Shown here one piece after another: positions 33,943-45,900 of a stretch of DNA of 64,000 nt (the stretch's first letter is position 1; every line of letters begins with the position of its first letter). The stretch comes from Cylicocyclus nassatus. Lineage: Eukaryota > Nematoda > Chromadorea > Rhabditida > Strongylidae. The stretch lies in NCBI GenBank assembly GCA_958299035.1, contig CATQJL010000001.1, forward strand, positions 6,998,284 through 7,062,283, read 5' to 3'. Position numbers and translations under genes: made by a program. The notes below the pieces were generated by a model. The model saw nothing but the letters and a program-made list of their open reading frames with translations, did not search any database and was not told where the DNA came from.

Positions 33943-36900
33943 GTACATAAGATTGCAGCTGTATCATTTTTACATATGAACATATTGAATCAAACTGGCC
34001 ACTATTCCACCCATATAAATTTTTCAACATTTGTTCTTTCATGGGGGAAACTTCCGTCATTACCGTTATCCGTGAAGTGGCATTTCCTTTCCTAACTTTC
34101 TCAGATCAAATCTCGTAAAACTTTCTTTTTTATCTGTCACACATATAGTAGACACTTCCTGTTTCCACAAAACTTTCAGGAGGTTTCAAATGTTTCTGAG
34201 ACAATAGATAACCGAGTGTTTACTACACAGCAAAATTTTGATTCTCAAACTTTTTTCGGGAATAAGTGAGTCAGCATTAACATGGCGCAACGAGCAGAAA
34301 AGTCCTCATTGAACAGCACAGGGCAGTCGGCATTTTGGCTGAACTCTACCAGCGGAACGCAGTCCAAAAGAACGGTACCTTAAAGCCTTCGAAGCACTGT
34401 CTATTCATCAAATGTTTCCACTACACGCTACTATAAGCATATTGAACAACATGACTGTTGAATCCTCAAAATTATCTGTATGACTAGGGGGCATGTCCGA
34501 CTTCATCTGCACTCACCCTGTTTTTACTGACTGAACAAACTGAATAAAGAGTAAAACTGTTGCACACTTCAAAAGCACATCTGCAGCTCGGCTTTCTGGT
34601 TATCGTGTAACGTAGTAAAGATGACTCCTGACTGCATAGCCTTGAAAATAGCGCATATACCGTCTCGTGAAATGAAAATAAGTTCTACCGCTTTTACAGG
34701 AAATTTGGAAGTGGTTTGATTGTGACTGCTGAGAATTCATTTTTCTTGATCGATAAATCAATAGGAGTGGAAATGTCATAGCGACAAGTAGCCAAAGGGT
34801 CGGTGGCGAAAACTTATGCGTGCAAAGTTTGGCGCGAATTGGTCCACATGAAAATTTGTTTCATACACCAACTAACGATTGCCAAATCTCAGTTTTGTAT
34901 TTGTATTAGCCGGCAAACCGGTTCCGCCCAGCCCTGTCAATGATATATTCGTAATCATCATGCTCACTTTTCCCTTGTGCCAACCCCAGCCCCGTAGTCA
35001 TACTTTGCAAAAAGTCGATAAAATCAATAGATTAACGATGATTCACGATTAGGGCCCTGCACACATTGGTTTCTAGGGTTTCTGAAAACGAAGTCTCCCC
35101 TAACTTTCAAAAGTTTTACGAAGCCTTCTTTGACCTACCTACTTAGGAGAAGATGAAAACAAGAAAAATTTACTAGTCTGAAAGAAAAAACCTGAGATAA
35201 GAGTGAAAATCCAAAGTGGAGCTAAATGCTACGCATGCTCAAGAGTTTGGCATTGGAGCGCGGTATTTAACAAAGCGATTTATGAAGGAATTAAAGCAAA
35301 AACTTAAAAAAGGCAATGATATGAAAATTTTCTTGCTCAGGGATAGATTTTTGACCGGGGAATCCGTCCATGGTTGAAATATCCAAAACTTATGTGGAGT
35401 GGCAGAATTATATGCTCCAGACGATCTCAGATCGTCTAGTGACCGTCTGGAGACGGATAATTTTGGAAAAGGTAATACTTCACATAAGTTTTCAAATCTT
35501 TTTGCATAAATCTTTTGCAAATAATTTTCTACGCATACAGCTCAATTTTGGTATCATATGATTCTGTGTGCGTTGCAAACAAACAATTTGTTTATTTTAG
35601 CTTTGCTTTCGAATCACGCGCACTTTTTGCGATACACGATAGAGCATGTCAATCGTGTGATAACCTGTTCAAAAAGCTTTTGTTCGACGGAATGGCGCTT
35701 ATTTTTGGTGCTCGGCCCGACTTCACAAAAACGATATCTCCTTTGCTTTTGCTCCAGAAACGAAGTCCAGCCTGATTCTAGAAGATCTGTGCCGGGCCCT
35801 GTTCACGACGGCCTACCTTATCCAAAATCAGTTTTCTTGCCTTGAGGTTAGCAAAAAAATCCCAAAGAGTTCGATAAAACCCAAGTTCCAATTGGATTTC
35901 CTCAGAATTTTCATTCCTTCGATGCATCGTTTGTCCATTCAATGAGCCATTCGCATTCATTGAACAAAGAAGTAATTCAACGTTCAGAATCGTTTTAGCA
36001 GAAGAAATGACTTCCTTCCTATTTTAAAAGATAAAGTAAAATGCGCTATCTTTTGTACATGTAGTTGGTTGCCACTAAATCACTCTAGAATCCAGATCCT
36101 CATCTCAAGAAATCAGACTTTTATTTCAGAAAAAATTCTTCTCTAGTTCATTTTTTAAACATTTTTTCCAATACTAAACAGCCGAAAGGTCAAAGCGTGG
36201 TTCTTCCTCCGTAGGCGTATCCCAAAAAAGCGCCTTCAGTTGCTGACTTAAAATTTGTTTCATTTCAAGCAGAGCTCTGAGGAGTTTTTTCCACACAGAT
36301 GTCATTGCCAAAATATAGGGTGGTTGCTAGAATTTTTTCCGCATTGCTCGCTCCATTTCTTGAAATGGCGCTCTTTGGTTCCTCCTGCCGCCACCAGACT
36401 GGTGGTTTTTCTAAAGCGCTTGACGGGGTTATTATAAAACTTATATTCTTATTAATGTGAAATTACATGAATTTTTTCCACCTATAAGGTTTTTTACGCT
36501 ACTAGCGACTTAACTTCTGCTGAAAAAACCGAATTAAAAGCGTTGTAACTTCTTTTGAACTATGACTATACAAATAGCCTTGCTCCCGTTATAAACCACA
36601 TGCACGCTCGCATCAACCATCGTTAGTTTGTAAAGTGTTCTTGTTTATCGCTGCTTGTGAATATCCTCTAATTTTGCCACATTATTTTTTTAAGACTAAT
36701 CATTTACTAGACAAGAATGAAACTGCGGAAAACACAATATATAATTATCTTTTCTGGACATAGTGGTACCTTGGTAAGGATTTTAGAAGCCGAAGGCGAC
36801 TCTGCTTTTAGGCTGCAGATTCGAGCCTGCTCTACGGAACCTTTGTAAGCAAACACCAAGAAAAGTTTTATGCTATAAAGTGAGTGGACAAATTTGATGA

Positions 36901-39900
36901 GCTTGACTGCTTTGCACTGATTCCCTTGCCAGACTGTTAAAAACTTCGAGATTTTGCGTAATCACATGTCACCAAGCGCAGTGTATAATTCTTTATTTTG
37001 TCCTGTCATAATAGTGCAGCTACTCGGATATAATGCGAACATCAAGAAGAGTTTTCCCTAAGTACTAATTGAAACAACTTTGGAAGAAAAGAGTTGTGGT
37101 ATACTATCGGCTTTTTCACTATTACTTTTAGCCATTTCTTGCAATTTGGCAATAGTGAATGGAGAATGTTTTTAGCGAATAGACCAAGCAATCTCGTCGA
37201 AAAGATCAAAAGCGGGGAGTTGGTCACCGCTCCTTTCAACAAAATTAATCTCATTCCGCCCTTCCTGCACTACATGGCAATGATGGAGGTATGCTCATTA
37301 CTATAATCGAGTAATTCAAACTGTTGAAAACTTCTGAAATTTGTCATGCTGGAAGGTTTTCTCTATTCATAAACATCGTACTTCAAAGATAATGGAGTTA
37401 GTGTGGTCCTTGCTTTGTCGAAGCCTATATGCACCAATTTTTGCGAATGCACAGAATATGCAAGTATGATCGTCTCCACGATTCGTGTAGAGGTGTATTG
37501 CAGACTTTGCCTGATAACACAGGTAAACTTGTTAAACCTCCATGTCATAGCATTGTTTTTTGTACTCTCTCGCTATCAAAAACCGCCACGCTTTGAGTTG
37601 GCAAAACCCCGCCTCTCCACGAATCGTGGAGCCGATGATATATACAGCGAGCTGAATCTTGCGTAAGAATCTATGAAGAATCACTTTCTTTGAGGGTGTC
37701 TCAACAACACTGTGCATATCAGACCATTTCAATGCGTCTTACCCTTTTTTTATCCTTGCACTTTTCCGTTATGCCAAGTCTGCCGCTCTTATATGTCTTT
37801 TCTTTTCCATTTTTGTCGGTCCGTGGCTTACTCTTTGTTCAGCTTAAATTTTTTCATGTCTGGTTTGATTTTGTGTCCAGCCATTACAACTTAGGTTTTC
37901 CTCTTTGCCGCTTCCCTGGCACTTCTCCCCACATGGCCACTGGCGCTGCGTGGTTTTCTTCTCTTCGTCCTCACGTGCTCATACCAACTAAGGCGACTTC
38001 CTGCATCTTTTGAAAATCGGCGCGACATTCTTTATGCTTCCACTGGCGGACGAGGGCGAAGGGAGAGGGCCTCTACCAAGAATGGGTCGCGAAATTTTCG
38101 AAATTTACTTACATGGTTTATAAAAATGTGCAAATGACTTGTTTTTTTTGTAAACAATCTTCGAACTCTTGGCAATGGCTGAGGAATATGCTCTTTGAAT
38201 AAAGTGAAAAAAAAGTTAACAAAGGTAGATACGAGTGGGTGAGAATTCTTACTAAAGGAAAATCTGAAAAACATTATCTTATGTGAAGGTTAGCGTGATG
38301 GCCGATTTACACATCAGCGTCCACGTTAATGGACACACGGGTATCTTACGTCGTGATTTTAGGGAACCAACTAAAATATTCGCACTGCAGCTTCGGTGGT
38401 CAACGCGGCTAAGAAATTTGGCAGCTGCCCTGGATCCTCGCTCAAAATTCTGCAAAAGAATGCAAGTCGTCCACCATATACTGTATCGTAGACAGGTGCC
38501 GGACACTGCCTGTAGTCGGTACACTTGAAAGTCCATCCTTTATTAGTAGTTGGCTTTGCAAGATCACTATACAAAGAAACATCCGTTACCCCAAAAATTG
38601 CCATGAAAGAGTACGCTAGTTTTAAGCTTCACATGTTTTCTTCTCGTGACCTACTCTACTTCACAACCCTCTCCTCTTCCTAGTTTTGGTTAGACCTTGA
38701 CCAAAGTAAACAGTGCTTAAGAGAATAATTTACTTGCACAGTTTCGTTCACATAGTTTGCACATTTAGGTAGCACCAAAATATCGCCTATCTGCTTGCAT
38801 AATCGAAAAAGTGATGAGTACAACGATTAGTTCCATTTTCTGCTATCTTACCAACAGCACCGAATTCACAGCACGCGGCCGTACCATAAGTACTGAGAAA
38901 GCTATATCAAGGTAAATGGATACAAGACTTTTGGGCATGGTGTTTAGCAATCTCTAGCATTGATCAGGCAGTTTCGCATCACAATTTCCGTGTTCGCTTA
39001 CAACGGTAAAGCATGATGTGATTATAGGGAAACTCATGAAAACAAGCTTTCTTTGCTGTAGAGAGAAAGCCTGATGGCATGACTTCGAGTCTTACTCTGG
39101 GTTGATATGAGTCAGATGTGATAAACAACGCACGGTCGTAGCATTGCCGGATCACTTTCTCGCGTGAAGTTCACACCTACTCAAAGGTATCCGAGATGCA
39201 TCCTCGCCTAAAAAGCAATTTTTGGCAGCCGGGTTGAGCGAGTATACAATACCGCTCTCAGAATGTGCAAAATTTCCGTGAATTCCGCGAAAATCCGAGA
39301 ATTCCGGAACTTCCGCGAAATTCCGGGAATTCCGCGACATTCCGGGAAATCCGCGAAATTCCGGAAATTTCGCGAAATTCATGTGAATCACGCAAATTAC
39401 GCAGGGCCATAACTTCTTTCCGAATGAGTATATTCAAAATCCGAAAACAGCATTGTATTCAGCTCGTCAAGGCGAATCTTTTGATATACTGGTTGTCTCC
39501 AATATCTTGTTTTCAATAATCTTGAATTTGCATGCGGACGCCTTTTCGCATGGGTGTAACGCAACGAGCATCACACTTGGGAGATTGCGGTAAGCACCCT
39601 TCAATAGTACTCTTTCACTAGATTATCGCGCGCTAAACAGCAGCCGAAAAGTCTCTGTCAAAGGAGATAGAAGAGCTGATAAACTCTGGAAAAATCAAGG
39701 TGTACCAAGTTCTACTAGCCGTAACTTCCTTCAGAATGGATATTATCGAAATCCGAAAGCAGCATTGTGTTCAGCTCTTCAAGGCGAATCTTTTGATATA
39801 CAGAATGGGCTTGAAATTCTGCTTCCAATTTTTTCAAAATTTTCTGCGCGCGTATATTCACAAAGTCGCAACACAGCGCACATCAAACATAAAAGACTTC

Positions 39901-42900
39901 AATAAGCACTGTTGAATTGTGGTGCTTCTGCAGATTATCGGGCGCTAAAAAGCAGCCAGAGAGTCTTTTTCGAAAAAGATAGAAGAGCTGGTGAATTCTG
40001 GAAAAATCGTGTTGTGTCAAATTTTGCCCACTGTAACCCTAAAATGGGAAGCTCTCCTGCTAAGCAGATGTGCTTTTCGTAATCAGCAGGTCAGATAACC
40101 TCTTTGAGCGAAGTTTCCTTGTAATCCAAGATCATCGACATTTTAACCAAAACCCATCGGAGAGCTTCAGGGCGTAGAACGAGAAAAAATCAAATCACCC
40201 GAATTTCTTTGAAAACTTGCTCATAGAGGTTATCTGACCTGCTGATTACGAAAAGCACATCTGCTTAGCAGGAGAGCTTCCCATTTTAGGGTTACAGTGG
40301 GCAAAATTTGACACAACACGATTTTTCCAGAATTCACCAGCTCTTCTATCTTTTTCGAAAAAGATTCTCCAGTTCGTTTTTAGCGCTCGGTAATCTGCGG
40401 GAACAGAACAATCCAATAGTGCTTATTGGAGTCTTTTATGTTTGATGTGCGCTGCGTTGCGACCTTGCGAATATACGCGCGCAGAAAATTTTGAAAAAAT
40501 TGGAAATGGAATTTCAAGGACATGCTGTATACTGAAAGATTCCCCTTAACGAGCTGAACACAGTACTGTTTTCGGATTTCGAAGATGTTCATTCTGATGG
40601 AAGTTACGGCTAGTAGAACTTGGAACAGCTTGATTTTTCCAGAGTTTATCAGCTCTTCTATCTCTTTTAAAAGAGAGTCTTCGGCTGCGGTTCAGCGCAG
40701 AATAATCTACTGAAAGAATACTATCGAAGGGTGCCCGCCGCAATCTCCTATGTGTGATGATTGTTGCGTTACACCCATGCAAAAAGGCGTCCGCATGCAA
40801 ATTCAAGATTATTGAAAACAAGATATTGGAGACAACCAGTATATCAAAAGATTCGCCTTGACGAGCTGAATACAATGCTGTTTTCGGATTTTGAATATAC
40901 TCATTCGGAAAGAAGTTATGGCCCTGCGTAATTTGCGTGATTCACATGAATTTCGCGAAATTTCCGGAATTTCGCGGATTTCCCGGAATGTCGCGGAATT
41001 CCCGAAATTTCGCGGAAGTTCGCGGAATTCTCGGAATTTCGCGGAATTCACGGAAATTTTGCACATTCTGAGAGCGGTATTGTAGGTCCCGCTACTGTTG
41101 AGCATCAAAATCTCGACCATGTTTTGGGTGGTGCAGTGTCTCGGCAGATTTTGCTCCATCTTTTTGTATGTTTTAGGCATTTTCGACACGTAGAACTCTC
41201 AAATATGAGCTTTACACGGGGAGAAAAGACCGTTTTTGGGGCGTTTACCCAATTTCCAAAAATGGAGCTCAGACAGGAATTCCAGCGGAATGTGTGGAGG
41301 GCTCGGCACGAAGACCCTGCTGCCTGTAAACTTTGCTTTGTATAGCATGCAGAATGCGCGAGCTGTCGTGGGGTCTCGCACTGAACAGGCAAACGAAGCC
41401 GTCCTAGCGCGCCCAATTGGGGTTGCGTGCGCTAGTTCGAGGACTTTGACGCGGGGGCAACATCATCCAGCCGAACTGGGCCTGTGGGCTAGTGGGGCGA
41501 CCAAGAACCTCACCACGGCTATATCCCTCAGGGCGTGAATCTGCCGGGACACTGCCTTTAACGTTCTTAAAGAATTTAAAGGCACCGTCCATCCAAAATG
41601 TGGTCGATGAGATTTTGATGCCTAACAGTAGTGTGCCCCAGCTGTATACCTGCCCAACTCGCGCTACCAGAAGTTGCATCCAAAGCGAGAAGATTGCTTC
41701 AAAAATGGCTTTAGATGACGGATTCGCCACATTGACTCCTCCCTTTTGGGTGGGCGTGATGTCGTTCCGCCTAATAACCATTTACCATTCCGCACAATTC
41801 GCCCTGCGGCTTCTCCAAAACGGGTTTTGTCGGGGTTTTCGCAAATTCTCGACTTGATATTTGGAATCAGAGACATGAAAAGGCCTCGGACGACAAAAAC
41901 ACATAAGCTGAAGATCTGGGTGAACTGCCTTTAAGCTTTTATGTGAAAAGGAAAACAGTGTTCCATATATAGTATATCGTATCATTGACAAGTCATTTCT
42001 TCTTCAAAAACTTCTGCAACATTTGCGAAAATGTTCAGCTTCCTTTTTATCCCATTGCTATTCCTTTTTTCATGCTTGGGGGACGCAGGCGCTAATGTTG
42101 GTTCCGGAACCCACAAGTCCTGGATTAGCTATTTTCGTGAACAATATGATAAACTCACCAATTGAAGCTCGTTCGTGGACAGCGGTATGGCTGCATTTTT
42201 CGGTTAGCCTATCCACTGGTAGGCCTAACCTACTGGGTTTGCTTACCCATTAGCTTACAGGTATCTTGAGTTGAGTCTACCTACTGGATTCCTGTGATGG
42301 TTAAGGCTGCAGGAGAAAGTTTGCAAAAATCGATGAAATCGATGAATGACGATTCCTACTTTCGAGATTACACGATTTTCATGCAAGTCCTTCGTTTGCG
42401 ATAGCGTGCAACGTGTCTGAAGCAACAAACGGCTGTGATCGGTATTGTGGGGTTCCGAAATAATCCTGCAGTTGTGGTCGGGTATAGGTTGCGTCAAAAA
42501 TAGTGGCGAGAAATCCTCTGGCGAAATTGCAAGACTTACGCCATGGCTGGAGCCTTTACCACCTGCGGATTTCAAACTGGAAGCTAGGTTGCGCATTCAA
42601 GATGAAAAGATCGATTGCTCTGCGTCTAGCGTTGGCGGGAACTGCTCCAGTCTAAACACAAACTTAAAGGCCATTCAAGTCGACCAAATACGCAGCATTC
42701 TGCCTCGGAGAAGAATATCTCAGCCGCGAGTGCACCATCTGCACTGCCGCTTGTGTGTCATAGGTTTGTATGCATGAACATCTGCGAGAGGGAAGCTGAG
42801 TTCAATGATGAAAAATCGCAGAGGAGTTTGCCCATGTCCCCTTCATGACGGGAGGATGTTGCAGATGAGCGCTAGGGCAGAATGCACTAAATCCCATCCT

Positions 42901-45900
42901 CCCCCCCCCCCTTCCCCCAGGTTCACAGTCGAAAGAAAGCTTTATATCCTGAAGCTCCGGAGCTCTTAATTTACACTATCTACCCGTTTTCAATCTTCTA
43001 CGTTTTATTGTTAACATATTAAACAGGAGCGAAATGTGGTTTGAGTCACACTTCCAACTTTTTGTATGATTTCCTAGTGAACACCTGCGGCCGACCGTTC
43101 AGAGTTATTATTTCTATTGCTCTGAATCCGAGATTGTAAGCATTTAACCCAGCCGTACATGCAAAAGAACAGCTAGATAGTGTGAAAACAGAACTCCGCA
43201 GTTAGTTAAGATCCTAATAGCAGTACACAATCCTCATGTGTCTAGATTTGTTTGGAGAGTGAGCCTTTACACCGTAACTTCGCAATTTTCACATTAAGTG
43301 AACCAAGCAAACATTTTTGAGAGAATGCATAGACTTTGGGCGCCCTATATATCCATCTCGTTTACTTCAAAAGATCAAAATTTTGAAAAGTTGCCATCTA
43401 TGGGCAAGCATTAATGAGGTGAGTGCGAGCCCAAATCGAAATGGTGATAGGGTTTGTTTGATAATCGAGTCCCAATTCGCGTTTTGGTGTTCAAAGATTG
43501 AGCGGTATTCTTTCAGCTTCAATTATTCATTTTGAGCACACTTGTTCTTTTCTCTTACAAAAGCTTTAGAAAGTACTGTGCCAGTTTTTTATTTTTCTGC
43601 TTGAAACATTTTTTAGAATTGTAGGTAGCCTAAGCACCGCTCTTGGCAGATTGCTAAGGTCTCGTAGCCACCCTTGTACTTGTACCTGTCGACCTTTTCG
43701 CAAAACTTCTTTTCTAGCCCATCTTTATCTTCTGACGTGCTGCATATGTACTTCCACCTAAAATTGATAAAGTTTTTAGTTCGAACGAAGCCGTACAATC
43801 TGATCTTACTTTTTAAAACCCCTCCTTTTGGTCTTTCCAGGGTTTGCCTGCTTTAGCACTGACACCACCAAGCCACACATTGCCAAAGATACTAGGAGCA
43901 GTAACAGCAGTAAGAGCTTCATTTCGTTGGTAGCATTGAATCCTGCAAAAAAATTCTGGTGCATAAAGTCAGGATCTAGAACCGAAAAGCTGCGGAAACT
44001 GCATGCGGAGTATGTAGGGAGAACAAGTTCCATTACAGAATTTTTGTGTTGAAAAGATACAATGCCGCTCATAATTCGTCAAAAAAGTCGACAAAGTCAA
44101 AAAGCGACACAGTCCGCTAGAGTGCGGCAGAGGCGCCACACTCCACTAGAGTCTGCCGGAGAGCAGCAGAGTGCGCCGCACATCACCAGAGTCCGCCGAA
44201 ATTCGCGTCGCATCGCCATATCTCGCTAATGGACGAATTCTGAATCCGAGGATATTGTTCGATTCAACTCGGCGAGACGCATCATCAATCATATGGATAT
44301 GATAGGTATACGCTAAACAGTAATTTTCGCTCAATTTTGCAGAATTTTGTTCGGTTGGATTGTTCAGTGTGCTGATAACAGTATTGCCATTGATTTGTCG
44401 CTGATGACACATAGAAAGTATAGTGTAGGAATATGGTAGAGAGTCAGTCTGATCCAATTTGCTCTAAAATCTGCTCAAGATCACAATACCGCTCACAGAA
44501 TGTGCAAAATTTCTGTGAACTTCGCGGAATTCCAGGATGTTCTAAATCTGGAAGCAGCATTTTGTTCAGATCGTCAAGGCAATTTCCTGATGTATAGCCA
44601 TGCCCTCGATATTCCGTTTCCAGTTTTCTCGAATTTTTCTGTGGAGGCCCTTTCGCAAAGATGTAGCGCAGCGTCTGTGCAACATAAAAGATTCCAGTAA
44701 GTCGACAGTACCGTTCTTGTAGGTTATCGCGCGTTTAAAAGTAGCTGTACACTGTCTTCCACAGGAGGTAGAAGCGTTGGTAAATTTGGAAAAATTACGT
44801 GTTTTCAAATTCTACTCGCCGTAACTCTCTTCGGAATATATCCTGAATCCGAAGAAAGCATTGTGCTCAGTTCATCAAGGCAAATCTTTCGGTATACAGC
44901 ATGTCCTTGATATTCCAATTTCTGTATTCTCAAATCTTTCTGTGGAGGTCTTTTCGCAAAGGTGTAAAGCAGCGCGCATTACCCTTAGTAAACTCCAGCA
45001 AGGACCCTTCGATAGCACTTTTTTTAAGATTATGATGCGCTAAATAGTAAGCGCAGATTTCTAAAGAAAGAAGGGCTGGTGAATTGTGGAAAAATCTTGT
45101 CGTCCCAGATTCTACTCGCCATAGCCCTAGAAAGCGAAGCTATCTTGCTAAGCAAATGTGAGTTTTAAAATCAGCAGGTCGGATAACCTCTATGAACAAG
45201 TTTTCAGAGAACTTCGGATTATTTGGTTTTTTCTCGTTTCACGCTCTGGAACATCGCCGTTAGATTTTTGTCAAAGTGTAATGCTCTAATCGTAAGGAAA
45301 CTTCGCTTACAGAGGTTTTCGAACACGCTCTTTACGAAAATCGTGGTCTTTGAGGATCACAGAGTCTTTTTGGAGAGATACGGTGAGGTGACTGTAACTG
45401 CACCACGAAAGTGCGTGAATTTGCCCGCAATTCTCGCGTATCTGTCAGAAAACTTGCCTGCTTGCTTTTCTCATTCAAAGTTATAGGAATTGTGCTATCG
45501 AATGGTGCATGACTCAGGCTCCAATCTATGAAAAATCACCGAGTTACGAGCATACGAAAACACGTCCTCATGCATTTTGCCCAAAACGTAAAGATCGCAT
45601 ATTTCGTCGAAATTCCACCAGTGCTTGTTTGACAATCTGATTGCAAATATTAAGTTCATTTCGCCCAGGGGATGCCAATATAATGACTATGGTGGCTGCT
45701 TTCTTCAGCTGCTAAATTAAATATCAAAGCAGCTTCGTAGCTAGAGCTCACGTCTAGCTAATTAACAAATCCAACACAGTGAGACCCATTAAACGATGTA
45801 AACAGATTTGATCAGTATGTTATACAACCAGTCACGGTGGAATTTCGACGAAGTATGCGATCTTTACGTTTTGGGCAAAATGCATGAGGACGTGTTTTCG

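Noticed and set aside
34180..34265. Candidate exon of gene B
   Set aside because: Splice signals and frame look good, but its entry phase does not fit exon 1 and there is no resemblance to gene A, so it was not included in the gene model.
40809..41189. 126-residue minus-strand frame, and its mirror at 39265-39519
   Set aside because: The two frames are mirror images in the arms of the palindromic element and encode no known motif; reading them as proteins would count one repeat twice.
43613..43922. Kunitz-type inhibitor call for the small secreted proteins
   Set aside because: Only the closing C-x3-C fits. The number and spacing of the other cysteines do not match a Kunitz domain, so no family was assigned.
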